Part shown: positions 1 to 5,240 of the stretch, piece by piece
How positions within the stretch are numbered: the first letter of the stretch is position 1
How the letters are laid out: each line of letters opens with the position of its first letter
From: an uncultured Oscillospiraceae bacterium
GTDB lineage: Bacteria > Bacillota > Clostridia > Oscillospirales > Oscillospiraceae
Length of the DNA stretch: 5,409 nt
Direction: 5' to 3'
NCBI GenBank assembly: GCA_934515035.1
Contig: CAKSXP010000136.1
Location: forward strand, 1-5,409
The notes under the pieces: model-generated
The model's database searches: none
Seen by the model: the letters and a program-made list of their open reading frames with translations, nothing else
Told to the model about the DNA's origin: nothing
Made by a program: the position numbers and the translations under genes

Positions 1-677
1 CGCTGGAGCGTTTCAAGGTCTCCGCGGTCCCAAGCAACCTCGATGGCGTGGCGGATGGCACGCTCGACGCGCGAAGGCGTTGTTCCGAATTTCTTTGCGA
101 CCTCCGGATACAGGACCTTTGTTACGGCGTTGATAACATCCATGTCGTTGATGGTGAGGATGATTGCTTCGCGCAGATACTGGTAACCCTTTATATGTGC
201 GGGAACGCCGATCTCATGTATTACGTCCGTAACAACGGCCTCAAGGCTCTGTTCGCGCCGCTGGGATACGGCGTTTGCGTCAGAGTCGGCGCCGGAAAGA
301 AGTGAGCCGGATGCAACGGAGGCTGCACGGTCGAGAAGGGCGGATATTTCGCAGGGCTTGGGCACAAAATAGTTGACGCCGAGTGATGAGCATTCAGATA
401 CGATGCTGTCGTTGAAAAAGCCGGAAACGACAATGACCTTGGGATTGGCGCCGGTCTCCGGGAGCCTGCGCAGCACGCCAATGCCGTCAAGCTTTGCCAG
501 AACGATATCTGTCAGCACAATGTCGGGCTTGGTCTCCGTTATGAGGGCCAGCGCTTCGATACCGTCTGAGGCAGAGCCTACCGCTTCAAAGCGTCCGTCC
601 GCATCTATCGCCTTTCCCAATAAGAATCGATAGTCGTCGTTTGCGTCCGCAGTGAGAATGCGTATTTTTGTTTCCAT
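1..677 (-). CDS. spo0A: Sporulation master regulator Spo0A (3' end cut off by window edge)
   Basis: Response regulator that commits the cell to sporulation by binding 0A boxes when phosphorylated. About 225 residues are visible; the family has about 260-270, so the last 35-45 are missing. Residues 1-125 form the receiver: D11 at the acidic pocket, phospho-acceptor D57 in [12 protein letters not shown]85 and K107. The Spo0A-specific DNA-binding domain starts near 145 and is very close to Bacillus: [27 protein letters not shown] and the recognition helix [18 protein letters not shown]. The ATG at 677 is preceded by GGAGG with 10 bases between. It lies downstream of spoIVB on the same strand, the conserved order. 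Two positions are odd: the second acid of the usual ADD motif is alanine (ADAND), and the Pro of the usual DxxMP is alanine. Identity is certain from the C-terminal domain; how well the receiver accepts phosphate is not visible. Confidence 0.97.
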   Translation of the reverse strand, partial: METKIRILTADANDDYRFLLGKAIDADGRFEAVGSASDGIEALALITETKPDIVLTDIVLAKLDGIGVLRRLPETGANPKVIVVSGFFNDSIVSECSSLGVNYFVPKPCEISALLDRAASVASGSLLSGADSDANAVSQRREQSLEAVVTDVIHEIGVPAHIKGYQYLREAIILTINDMDVINAVTKVLYPEVAKKFGTTPSRVERAIRHAIEVAWDRGDLETLQ

Positions 678-687
678 TTTTCCTTTT

Positions 688-692
688 CCTCC
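688..692 (-). promoter_or_regulatory. spo0A ribosome binding site
   Basis: GGAGG on the minus strand, 10 bases before the ATG at 677, followed by a second purine run (AAAGGA). It fixes the spo0A start and is the only strong Shine-Dalgarno site nearby. Confidence 0.8.
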
Positions 693-758
693 ATAATAGT
701 ACATATAAATACGGTAAGCATTTATATCTTTAAGCCAATAAACCGCTTGAGCTTATTT

Positions 759-787
759 AATTTAACATAGAAATCCAAGATTTGCAA
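759..787 (-). promoter_or_regulatory. Candidate sigma-A promoter for spo0A
   Basis: On the minus strand, TTGCAA (787-782) and TAAATT (764-759) are 17 bases apart, with TG one base upstream of the -10 as in extended -10 promoters. Transcription would start near 752, giving a leader of about 75 bases before the ATG. Each hexamer matches the consensus at only 4 of 6 positions and the region is AT-rich, so this is a candidate only. No convincing sigma-H promoter, such as the one driving spo0A in B. subtilis, was found. Confidence 0.4.
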
Positions 788-837
788 TATTAAAACAGAT
801 AAATATCACAAAAACATGTTTACATAATCTCTAATTT

Positions 838-872
838 TTCGACATTTCGACCAAAGACGACATAATTCGACA
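838..872 (-). promoter_or_regulatory. Cluster of Spo0A boxes upstream of spo0A
   Basis: Two perfect 0A boxes TGTCGAA (established consensus TGNCGAA) lie on the minus strand at 872-866 and 844-838. Between them are two weaker copies, TGTCGTC (862-856) and GGTCGAA (852-846). The four starts are spaced 10, 10 and 8 bases apart, all in the same orientation. The cluster lies about 85-120 bases upstream of the candidate start site near 752. The simplest reading is Spo0A control of its own gene, as known in B. subtilis. The motif matches are seen directly; binding and direction of control are inferred. Confidence 0.75.
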
Positions 873-946
873 ATTCGTGTTAGGAAAAATGTTAAGAACC
901 TGTATTGATGTACGGTGAGCATGTGCAGAAGTGCGCCTCCCGTTGT

Positions 947-972
947 CGGAAAAGCCGGTAAGGGCTTTTTCG
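947..972 (-). terminator. Secondary hairpin after spoIVB
   Basis: An inverted repeat of 10 base pairs with one mismatch (arms 947-956 and 963-972, loop of 6) directly follows the main spoIVB terminator. Its core pairs GCC/GGC next to AAAA/TTTT. On the minus strand no clear T run follows, so it may be a backup terminator or a 3'-end stabilising stem. Confidence 0.4.
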
Positions 973-979
973 GCAGCAG

Positions 980-1017
980 AAAAACAGGCGGCGGGGTGTG
1001 CTCCCCGCCGCCTGTTT
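980..1017 (-). terminator. Rho-independent terminator of spoIVB
   Basis: A perfect 15-base-pair stem (arms 982-996 and 1003-1017, 6-base loop) has a GC-rich core, GGCGGCGGGG with its complement, and on the minus strand ends in five T residues (984-980), partly inside the stem. The spoIVB stop codon (1018-1016) overlaps the stem base by two bases, so the terminator begins inside the gene. It separates spoIVB from spo0A, implying that spo0A is mainly transcribed from its own promoter. Confidence 0.9.
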
Positions 1018-2053
1018 ATGCCGCAAGCTCCGCGCTGCCGGAGGCTGCAAGCATGTTACGGATGCTTGTGCCGTATCCCTTTGCGGGATCCGATATGAGA
1101 ACATGAGTCACGGCACCGATGAGCTTTCCGTCCTGAATTATCGGACTGCCGCTCATTCCCTGCACGATGCCGCCGGTCAGTTCAAGAAGCTCGGGATCGG
1201 TTATCTGGATCATCATCGTCCGCCCGGAACGATCGCCCGAATAGACGCGCGTTATCTGAATATTATAAGAGCCTACGCTTTCACCGGATACGTTTGCGAT
1301 AATGGTGGCCTCGCCCGTGCGTATTTCATCCTCGTCCGCAACGGGAATAGTATCACCCACGCAGTAAGCTCCGTCCGCTATGCGGCCGAAAATACCGGAA
1401 AACGTGTTTTTCTCAATGTCGCCGACTACCGCGCCGTTATCATAACAGCCGCAAAGCTCGCCGGGCGTGCCGCATTCTCCGCGGCGGATGTTTATGATCT
1501 GCGACTGCATTATGCTGCCGCTGCCCACAGGCATGATAACGCCGCTGTCCATATCGCTCACCGAGTGGCCGAGAGCGCCGTAAAGGCCGCTGACCGGGTC
1601 ATAGAAGGTGATGGTGCCTATGCCGGATATCCCGTCGCGCAGCCAAAGGCCGAGCTTGCGCACGCCTTCGCCGCAGTCCACGGGCTTTACGGTAAGCAGG
1701 ATCTCCTTATCTCCCCGTATGACCGTAAGAGAGACCTTGTCGCCGCCGCCGGACATCGCCGAGATGAATTCCTCCGCGGTCGAGACGCCTTTGCCGTCAA
1801 CCTCCGTTATGAGATCACCCGGAAAAACGCCCGCCGCCCTTGCCGGGCAGATATCGCCGTTTTCCGTTTCAACGTCCGCCAGACCGGAAACGAGCAGCCC
1901 GCCGGCGGACATCGATATGCCGACGGTCCTTCCGACCGGGACCAGCTCAAGCGCCGCCGCACTCGCGCTGACGGAACACGTCAGCACCGCCGCGGCAGCC
2001 AGGGCAGCAAAGCGCTTCGCCGCTCTGCCGGTTGTTCTTTTTTTCATTTGCAT
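1016..2053 (-). CDS. spoIVB: SpoIVB serine peptidase (family S55)
   Basis: Forespore-secreted serine protease. In B. subtilis it cleaves SpoIVFA in the intermembrane space, releasing SpoIVFB to process pro-sigma-K. The product has 345 residues. Residues 4-33 form a basic then hydrophobic export segment (possible cleavage near ASA at 30-32). A PDZ domain follows at about 45-122 (AGVFPGDLITEVDGKGV), then the S55 domain. The catalytic triad fits H163 in GALGHSVSD, D286 in QITDPELL and S301 in QGMSGSPII; the D-to-S spacing of 15 equals D363/S378 of B. subtilis. The C-terminal GAVTHVLISDPAKGYG is a family hallmark. The ATG at 2053 follows GGAGG (2067-2063) by 9 bases; an in-frame ATG at 2047 is less well placed. 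It is about 80 residues shorter than the 426-residue B. subtilis protein, mostly before the PDZ domain. A group of cysteines (C194, C201, C203) is unusual for an exported protein. Confidence 0.96.
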   Translation of the reverse strand: MQMKKRTTGRAAKRFAALAAAAVLTCSVSASAAALELVPVGRTVGISMSAGGLLVSGLADVETENGDICPARAAGVFPGDLITEVDGKGVSTAEEFISAMSGGGDKVSLTVIRGDKEILLTVKPVDCGEGVRKLGLWLRDGISGIGTITFYDPVSGLYGALGHSVSDMDSGVIMPVGSGSIMQSQIINIRRGECGTPGELCGCYDNGAVVGDIEKNTFSGIFGRIADGAYCVGDTIPVADEDEIRTGEATIIANVSGESVGSYNIQITRVYSGDRSGRTMMIQITDPELLELTGGIVQGMSGSPIIQDGKLIGAVTHVLISDPAKGYGTSIRNMLAASGSAELAA

Positions 2054-2256
2054 TTTGCTTTTCCTCCGCCAGAAACCAGATTATCTGTTTTTTCGCATCA
2101 GACCGACGGGAGCTGAACTTCCGCCGCCTCTCAGCAGATTCAGTATGTTCGGCTTTCGGAAAAATAAATGAGCTAAAATTAGGCGGCAAAAACAGAAAGG
2201 CCAAAGAACCGGACGATACGGGCGTTTTTCAGCGTTTGCGCTTCCATTTTTTCATT

Positions 2257-2268
2257 ATGTAATTACAT
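2257..2268. repeat. Perfect 12-base palindrome, operator-like
   Basis: ATGTAATTACAT reads the same on both strands. It lies in the divergent region, 14 bases upstream of the candidate -10 for the peptidase gene, so a protein bound there would cover its -35 area. It could be an operator for a dimeric regulator, or chance in AT-rich DNA. Confidence 0.5.
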
Positions 2269-2290
2269 TTTCAAAGTTTGCGCATAATAT
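2265..2290 (+). promoter_or_regulatory. Candidate sigma-K/sigma-E type promoter for the M14 peptidase gene
   Basis: CATAATAT at 2283-2290 fits the CATAnnnT -10 pattern of the mother-cell sigma factors. An AC at 2265-2266, 16 bases before it, fits the loose sigma-K -35. Transcription from about 2297 would leave a leader of roughly 28 bases before the ATG at 2325. The sigma-K match lacks the final A, and no good sigma-E -35 is present. Sigma-A hexamers are poor here. Tentative. Confidence 0.3.
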
Positions 2291-2324
2291 GTATTACCGC
2301 TGAATGAAAGGAATATGGGGAGAT

Positions 2325-3605
2325 ATGGCATATTTAAAAACGGGCTCGCGCGGCCCGTCTGTACAGCTGCTTCAGCTGGCGCTGACAAGGGCGGGCTTTG
2401 GCCCGCTGGCGCTCGACGGGATATTCGGACCGGAAACGAAGCGGGCGCTGACCGAATTTCAGAGAGACAGGGGACTTATGCCCGACGGTGTTGCGGGCGG
2501 CAGGACGAACACGGCGCTTATGCCCTATTACACGGGATTTTTGTCGCATACCGTAAAACAGGGAGACAGCCTTTATAAAATCGCGATGACCCACGGAAGC
2601 TCCCTGCGGGCCGTTGAAACGGCGAATCCGGGACTCGATCCGCTGAATCTACGTATAGGGTCGGGTGTTGTCGTTCCTCTGCCGTTCGATGTGGTGCCGA
2701 CCAACATCGATTACTCATCGACACTTGTGTCATACTGCGTTCGTGGTATCGCAGCAAGATATCCTTTTATGGATGTTGGCGAGTTTGGAAAAAGCGTTAT
2801 GGGAAAACCGCTGTATTACATAAAAGCCGGGTCAGGACCGCGGCGGGTGCTGTATAACGCGGAACACCATGCGAACGAATGGATAACAACGCCGGTGCTG
2901 CTGAAATTCATGGAACAGCTGGCGAAAGCTTATATGACCGGAGGGCGTATCGAGGGTGTCGGCGCGCGAAGCATATTTGCGCGCAGCACGATCTGCATTG
3001 CGCCTGCGGTCGATCCGGATGCAATGGATCTTGTGACGGGTGAGCTGACATCCGGCGCTTATTATGAAGGGGCCGGGCGCATCGCCGGTGCGTTTCCGTC
3101 CATTCCGTTTCCGGAGGGCTGGAAGGCGAATATCAGGGGAGTTGACCTCAACCTGCAATATCCCGCGAACTGGGAAGAGGCGCGGAAGATCAAGTTCGAA
3201 CAGGGCTACACGAAGCCGGCGCCGAGGGATTATGTCGGTCCGGCGCCGCTCTCCGCAGCCGAGTCGCGCGCGATGTATGACTTTACGCGCGTGTTCGACC
3301 CCGCCGCAACGCTGTCATATCATACGCAGGGGAATGTTATCTATTGGAAGTATCTGGATATGGAGCCGGAGGGAAGCCGGGAGCTGGCGAACAGGCTTGG
3401 AGAGCTGAGCGGCTATCTGGTGGAGGAAACGCCGTATGCCTCCGGCTTTGCGGGATATAAGGACTGGTTCATACAGCAATATGACCGTCCGGGATATACG
3501 ATAGAGTGCGGCTCGGGCGTCAATCCTCTGCCCATCGGCGACTTTGACGAGATATACTCGCGCAATGCCGGGATGCTGGTGGAGACCGCGATATTCGGAA
3601 CGTGA
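2325..3605 (+). CDS. Leaderless PG-binding/LysM/M14 peptidase, gamma-D-glutamyl-diamino-acid endopeptidase I type
   Basis: Predicted zinc peptidase cutting the gamma-D-Glu to diamino acid bond in peptidoglycan peptides. With 426 residues its domains are: PG_binding_1 at 2-65 (GSRGPSVQLLQ, DGIFGPETKRAL), LysM at 75-119 (HTVKQGDSLYKIA), and M14 from about 130 to the end. Zinc ligands are H182 and E185 in HHANE and H333 in SYHTQG; the catalytic acid is E394 in YTIECGSG. The GVDLN box continues LQYP instead of the NRNF of carboxypeptidases, as expected of endopeptidase I proteins. No signal peptide or membrane segment is present, so it probably acts in the cytoplasm, like the sporulation-associated enzyme of Lysinibacillus sphaericus. 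The ATG at 2325 begins the PG-binding domain and follows AAAGGA (2307-2312) and GGGGAG (2317-2322). An in-frame ATG at 2304 would add seven residues but has no ribosome binding site. Single gene, divergent from spoIVB. Confidence 0.9.
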   Translation: MAYLKTGSRGPSVQLLQLALTRAGFGPLALDGIFGPETKRALTEFQRDRGLMPDGVAGGRTNTALMPYYTGFLSHTVKQGDSLYKIAMTHGSSLRAVETANPGLDPLNLRIGSGVVVPLPFDVVPTNIDYSSTLVSYCVRGIAARYPFMDVGEFGKSVMGKPLYYIKAGSGPRRVLYNAEHHANEWITTPVLLKFMEQLAKAYMTGGRIEGVGARSIFARSTICIAPAVDPDAMDLVTGELTSGAYYEGAGRIAGAFPSIPFPEGWKANIRGVDLNLQYPANWEEARKIKFEQGYTKPAPRDYVGPAPLSAAESRAMYDFTRVFDPAATLSYHTQGNVIYWKYLDMEPEGSRELANRLGELSGYLVEETPYASGFAGYKDWFIQQYDRPGYTIECGSGVNPLPIGDFDEIYSRNAGMLVETAIFGT

Positions 3606-3645
3606 ACCGTGCGGGACAGAGCCGCTTTGCAGGAAACCGCCCGGA

Positions 3646-3671
3646 CTTGTCATGACCTGCTTTATGACAAG
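3646..3671. repeat. Perfect 8-base inverted repeat in the convergent gap
   Basis: CTTGTCAT (3646-3653) and ATGACAAG (3664-3671) enclose a 10-base loop, four bases before the bidirectional terminator. No T run follows in either direction, so it is not a classic terminator. It may protect the 3' end of the peptidase transcript. Confidence 0.55.
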
Positions 3672-3674
3672 AAG

Positions 3675-3709
3675 AAAACTCCTGCCATGCCGAGATGACA
3701 GGAGTTTTT
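3675..3709. terminator. Bidirectional rho-independent terminator between convergent genes
   Basis: AAAACTCCTG (3675-3684) pairs with CAGGAGTTTT (3699-3708). An inner CAT/ATG pair is separated by one C/A mismatch, and the loop has six bases. The plus strand ends in TTTTT (3705-3709) and the minus strand in TTTT (3678-3675), so it can end both the M14 gene and the surface operon. The stop codon of the S24/S26 gene (3710-3708) overlaps the stem base. Confidence 0.9.
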
Positions 3710-4136
3710 ATCTGCGTATTGGAAGCCTTGCCCTTACGGGACGCAGCATGATCCAGAAAAGCGAAAGCAGACGCCAGAGCGGAGCGCCGGCTGAAAACTG
3801 CTTTCCGCCGCGTTCGATCCGGGAGACGGCGGCCACGATCTGAGAAGCGGAGACTGGCTCGAGCCCCGTCTGGGCGTCCCCGCAGAGAAGAAGCGAGCCG
3901 TCCGGTCCGGTCCCGGTCACACGGTGCAGAACGAATTGGCCGCCGGAACGTTCATAGAAGATGATGTCACCGCGCCTGGGCGGCCGCACGGCAGGAGAGA
4001 GAATAACGGCGTCCCGTTCGTTCCGCAGAAACGGTTCCATGCTGGAGCCGGTCACGACGAGCCTGCATGAGCCGCCGGAATCTATTATCGAGCGGATGCG
4101 CGGAAGAGCCTCTGCCGGGGACAGCCTGTCCGTCAC
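3708..4136 (-). CDS. S24/S26 family peptidase, SipW-like signal-peptidase fold
   Basis: Small predicted serine peptidase of 142 residues with the S24/S26 fold of LexA and type I signal peptidases. Box B is TGSSMEPFL with nucleophile S32; RRGDIIFY (54-61) and GQFVLHRVT (66-74) follow. H71 stands where bacterial signal peptidases have lysine, the Ser/His arrangement of SipW and ER-type enzymes. A GDA box (D88) closes the fold. There is no N-terminal membrane anchor; a hydrophobic stretch at 119-132 (LWRLLSLFWIML) may touch the membrane. Close relatives of similar size, annotated only as S24/S26 peptidases, occur in Clostridia. It is the last gene of the operon: its GTG start overlaps the TGA of the LCP gene (GTGA), implying translational coupling. 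Substrate unknown; it might mature a surface or secreted peptide, or be regulatory like other S24 proteins. Confidence 0.85.
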   Translation of the reverse strand: MTDRLSPAEALPRIRSIIDSGGSCRLVVTGSSMEPFLRNERDAVILSPAVRPPRRGDIIFYERSGGQFVLHRVTGTGPDGSLLLCGDAQTGLEPVSASQIVAAVSRIERGGKQFSAGAPLWRLLSLFWIMLRPVRARLPIRR

Positions 4137-5227
4137 GGAGTCACCTCCGTATAGAAAACGTCGAGTATAAGCTCGCTCAGAGCATCGGGGTCCGCCGTCA
4201 GCTCCATATGGTTTCCGCTGCCGAGGACCGAGGTGCCTTCGACGGAGAGTATTTCACCGGAAAAGTCCATGGCGGCCGCGCTGGTCGCAAGATAGGCAAG
4301 GCTTCCGATGTTAAGGTCGGTCACGATGTAGTCGCTGACAGCTCCGTACAGTGAAAAAACGGAGGAGGGGTCCTGCTTTACGATCTGCTTTGCCGTGCTT
4401 ATCATAGAGAGCATATACTGCTTCTGGCGCTGCATCCTGAGGGCGTTGCCGTCCACGGTGTCAAGCCGGCTCCGGATATATGACTGCGCCTGTGTTCCGG
4501 TAAGAGTGACCTCAGCACCGGGATACATATTCCAGCATGAGCTAATTTTAGTGAAGGGATAATCGTCCAGAACAGTGACGGTGACGCCGCCCAACGCATC
4601 GTTCAGGTCCGCGATACCGCCGAGATAGAACGCGGCGTAGCCGTGGAACTGGAGTCCGAAAAACAGATCAGATACCGCGTCGCGGCAAAGCTCGCAGCTG
4701 AGCTTGCTTCCGTCGCCGTTGGAGTATGACAGCGCAAGCTGGCTCGTTGAAAAACCAAGGCTCGTGCCGTCGGAGTCGAGCACCTCGATGTTGCACATCG
4801 TGTCTCGCGATACGGCGATGAGCGTTACCTTGCTGTTGGCTGTGTCGAGCGCCGCGATGACGATGACATCCGCCTGATAGTCGCCGCCGCAGGTCTCGCT
4901 TTTGACCGGCATACCGGGAGAGTCCACTCCGATCAGCAGAAGGTTTATGATGCTGTCATTATAGCGGTAGTATTTTCCGTTATGCCTTATCGTGTGGCTG
5001 TCGAGCAGCTCGGGCGCGGACTCGTCCTCCGGAGCCGGAGTGCCGTCGGTTTCTTCAGCCGGGGCCGGCAGAACGGGCGTTGCCACGGCTGCCGTCAATT
5101 CGCTCCGGCCGTGCATCCACAGCGCGAAGACCGTGCCGCAGAGCAGAAGGGTCACTCCGATTATGATAAGGAAAATGATAAGAAAGACGTTTTTCTTTTT
5201 TTTCTCTTTAAGGTGTTTTGGCTGCAT
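4133..5227 (-). CDS. LCP family (LytR-CpsA-Psr) cell-wall glycopolymer transferase
   Basis: LCP proteins transfer teichoic-acid-like or capsular glycopolymers, or other glycans, from lipid carriers to peptidoglycan or surface proteins. The product has 364 residues. After a lysine-rich start (KEKKKK), one membrane helix spans about 13-38. A Pro/Glu-rich linker runs to about 75, and the extracellular LCP domain from about 90. Landmarks: NLLLIGVD (D102), ADVIVIAALD (D120), VSRDT (R141), DALGGVTVTV, then R252, R254, R264 and Q268, spaced as the pyrophosphate-binding arginines and Gln of Cps2A-type proteins. The ATG at 5227 follows GAGGT (5239-5235) by 7 bases and starts 13 bases after the sortase stop. 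An in-frame TTG at 5251 would extend it by eight residues and overlap the sortase gene; this is less likely. Several cysteines lie in the outer domain. It sits between a sortase and a SipW-like peptidase in one operon. The polymer and acceptor are unknown. Confidence 0.92.
   Translation of the reverse strand: MQPKHLKEKKKKNVFLIIFLIIIGVTLLLCGTVFALWMHGRSELTAAVATPVLPAPAEETDGTPAPEDESAPELLDSHTIRHNGKYYRYNDSIINLLLIGVDSPGMPVKSETCGGDYQADVIVIAALDTANSKVTLIAVSRDTMCNIEVLDSDGTSLGFSTSQLALSYSNGDGSKLSCELCRDAVSDLFFGLQFHGYAAFYLGGIADLNDALGGVTVTVLDDYPFTKISSCWNMYPGAEVTLTGTQAQSYIRSRLDTVDGNALRMQRQKQYMLSMISTAKQIVKQDPSSVFSLYGAVSDYIVTDLNIGSLAYLATSAAAMDFSGEILSVEGTSVLGSGNHMELTADPDALSELILDVFYTEVTP
4141..4148 (-). promoter_or_regulatory. 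Extended Shine-Dalgarno for the S24/S26 gene
   Basis: GGAGGTGA, an unbroken eight-base match to the complement of the 16S rRNA 3' end, lies inside the last codons of the LCP gene, four bases before the GTG at 4136. It decides the start of a gene with a non-ATG codon and no better alternative. Confidence 0.8.
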
Positions 5228-5240
5228 GGCGTTTACCTCG

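Larger units (their letters stand above)
2054..2324. promoter_or_regulatory. Divergent control region between spoIVB and the M14 peptidase gene
   Basis: About 270 bases separate the two divergent genes. No credible coding region lies here. Seen: the spoIVB ribosome binding site GGAGG (2067-2063, minus strand), the palindrome at 2257-2268, a mother-cell-type -10 element at 2283-2290, and purine-rich ribosome-binding sequence at 2307-2322. No convincing sigma-F or sigma-G promoter for spoIVB could be picked by eye. Confidence 0.6.

Noticed and set aside
48..633. Short plus-strand frames opposite spo0A
   Set aside because: Spo0A on the minus strand reads through from the ATG at 677 to the window edge with strong family matches; the others have no domain or start signal.
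855..905. Sigma-H promoter from AGGTTCT and GAAT beside the 0A boxes
   Set aside because: The -35 has mismatches and the distance to GAAT is about 18 bases instead of 14-15.
998..2116. A 372-codon open frame on the plus strand across spoIVB
   Set aside because: It is the antisense shadow of spoIVB, which has a complete catalytic triad, PDZ domain and ribosome binding site. The plus-strand product has no recognisable domain, no good ribosome binding site and an Ala/Arg/His-rich composition typical of reverse frames in GC-rich genes.
2139..2180. CATACTG as a forespore (sigma-G) -10 for spoIVB on the minus strand
   Set aside because: It misses the CATnnTA pattern at the last base and has only a poor -35 (TCATTT) 18 bases upstream, so it is too weak to annotate.
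2304..2324. Upstream ATG as the start of the M14 peptidase
   Set aside because: No ribosome binding site precedes it, it would leave almost no leader if the 2283-2290 element is the -10, and the extra seven residues lie before the PG-binding domain. It stays possible.
3920..3935. S24/S26 peptidase as a broken signal peptidase because the catalytic Lys is missing
   Set aside because: His at this position is the normal arrangement in SipW and ER-type enzymes, and the rest of the fold is intact.
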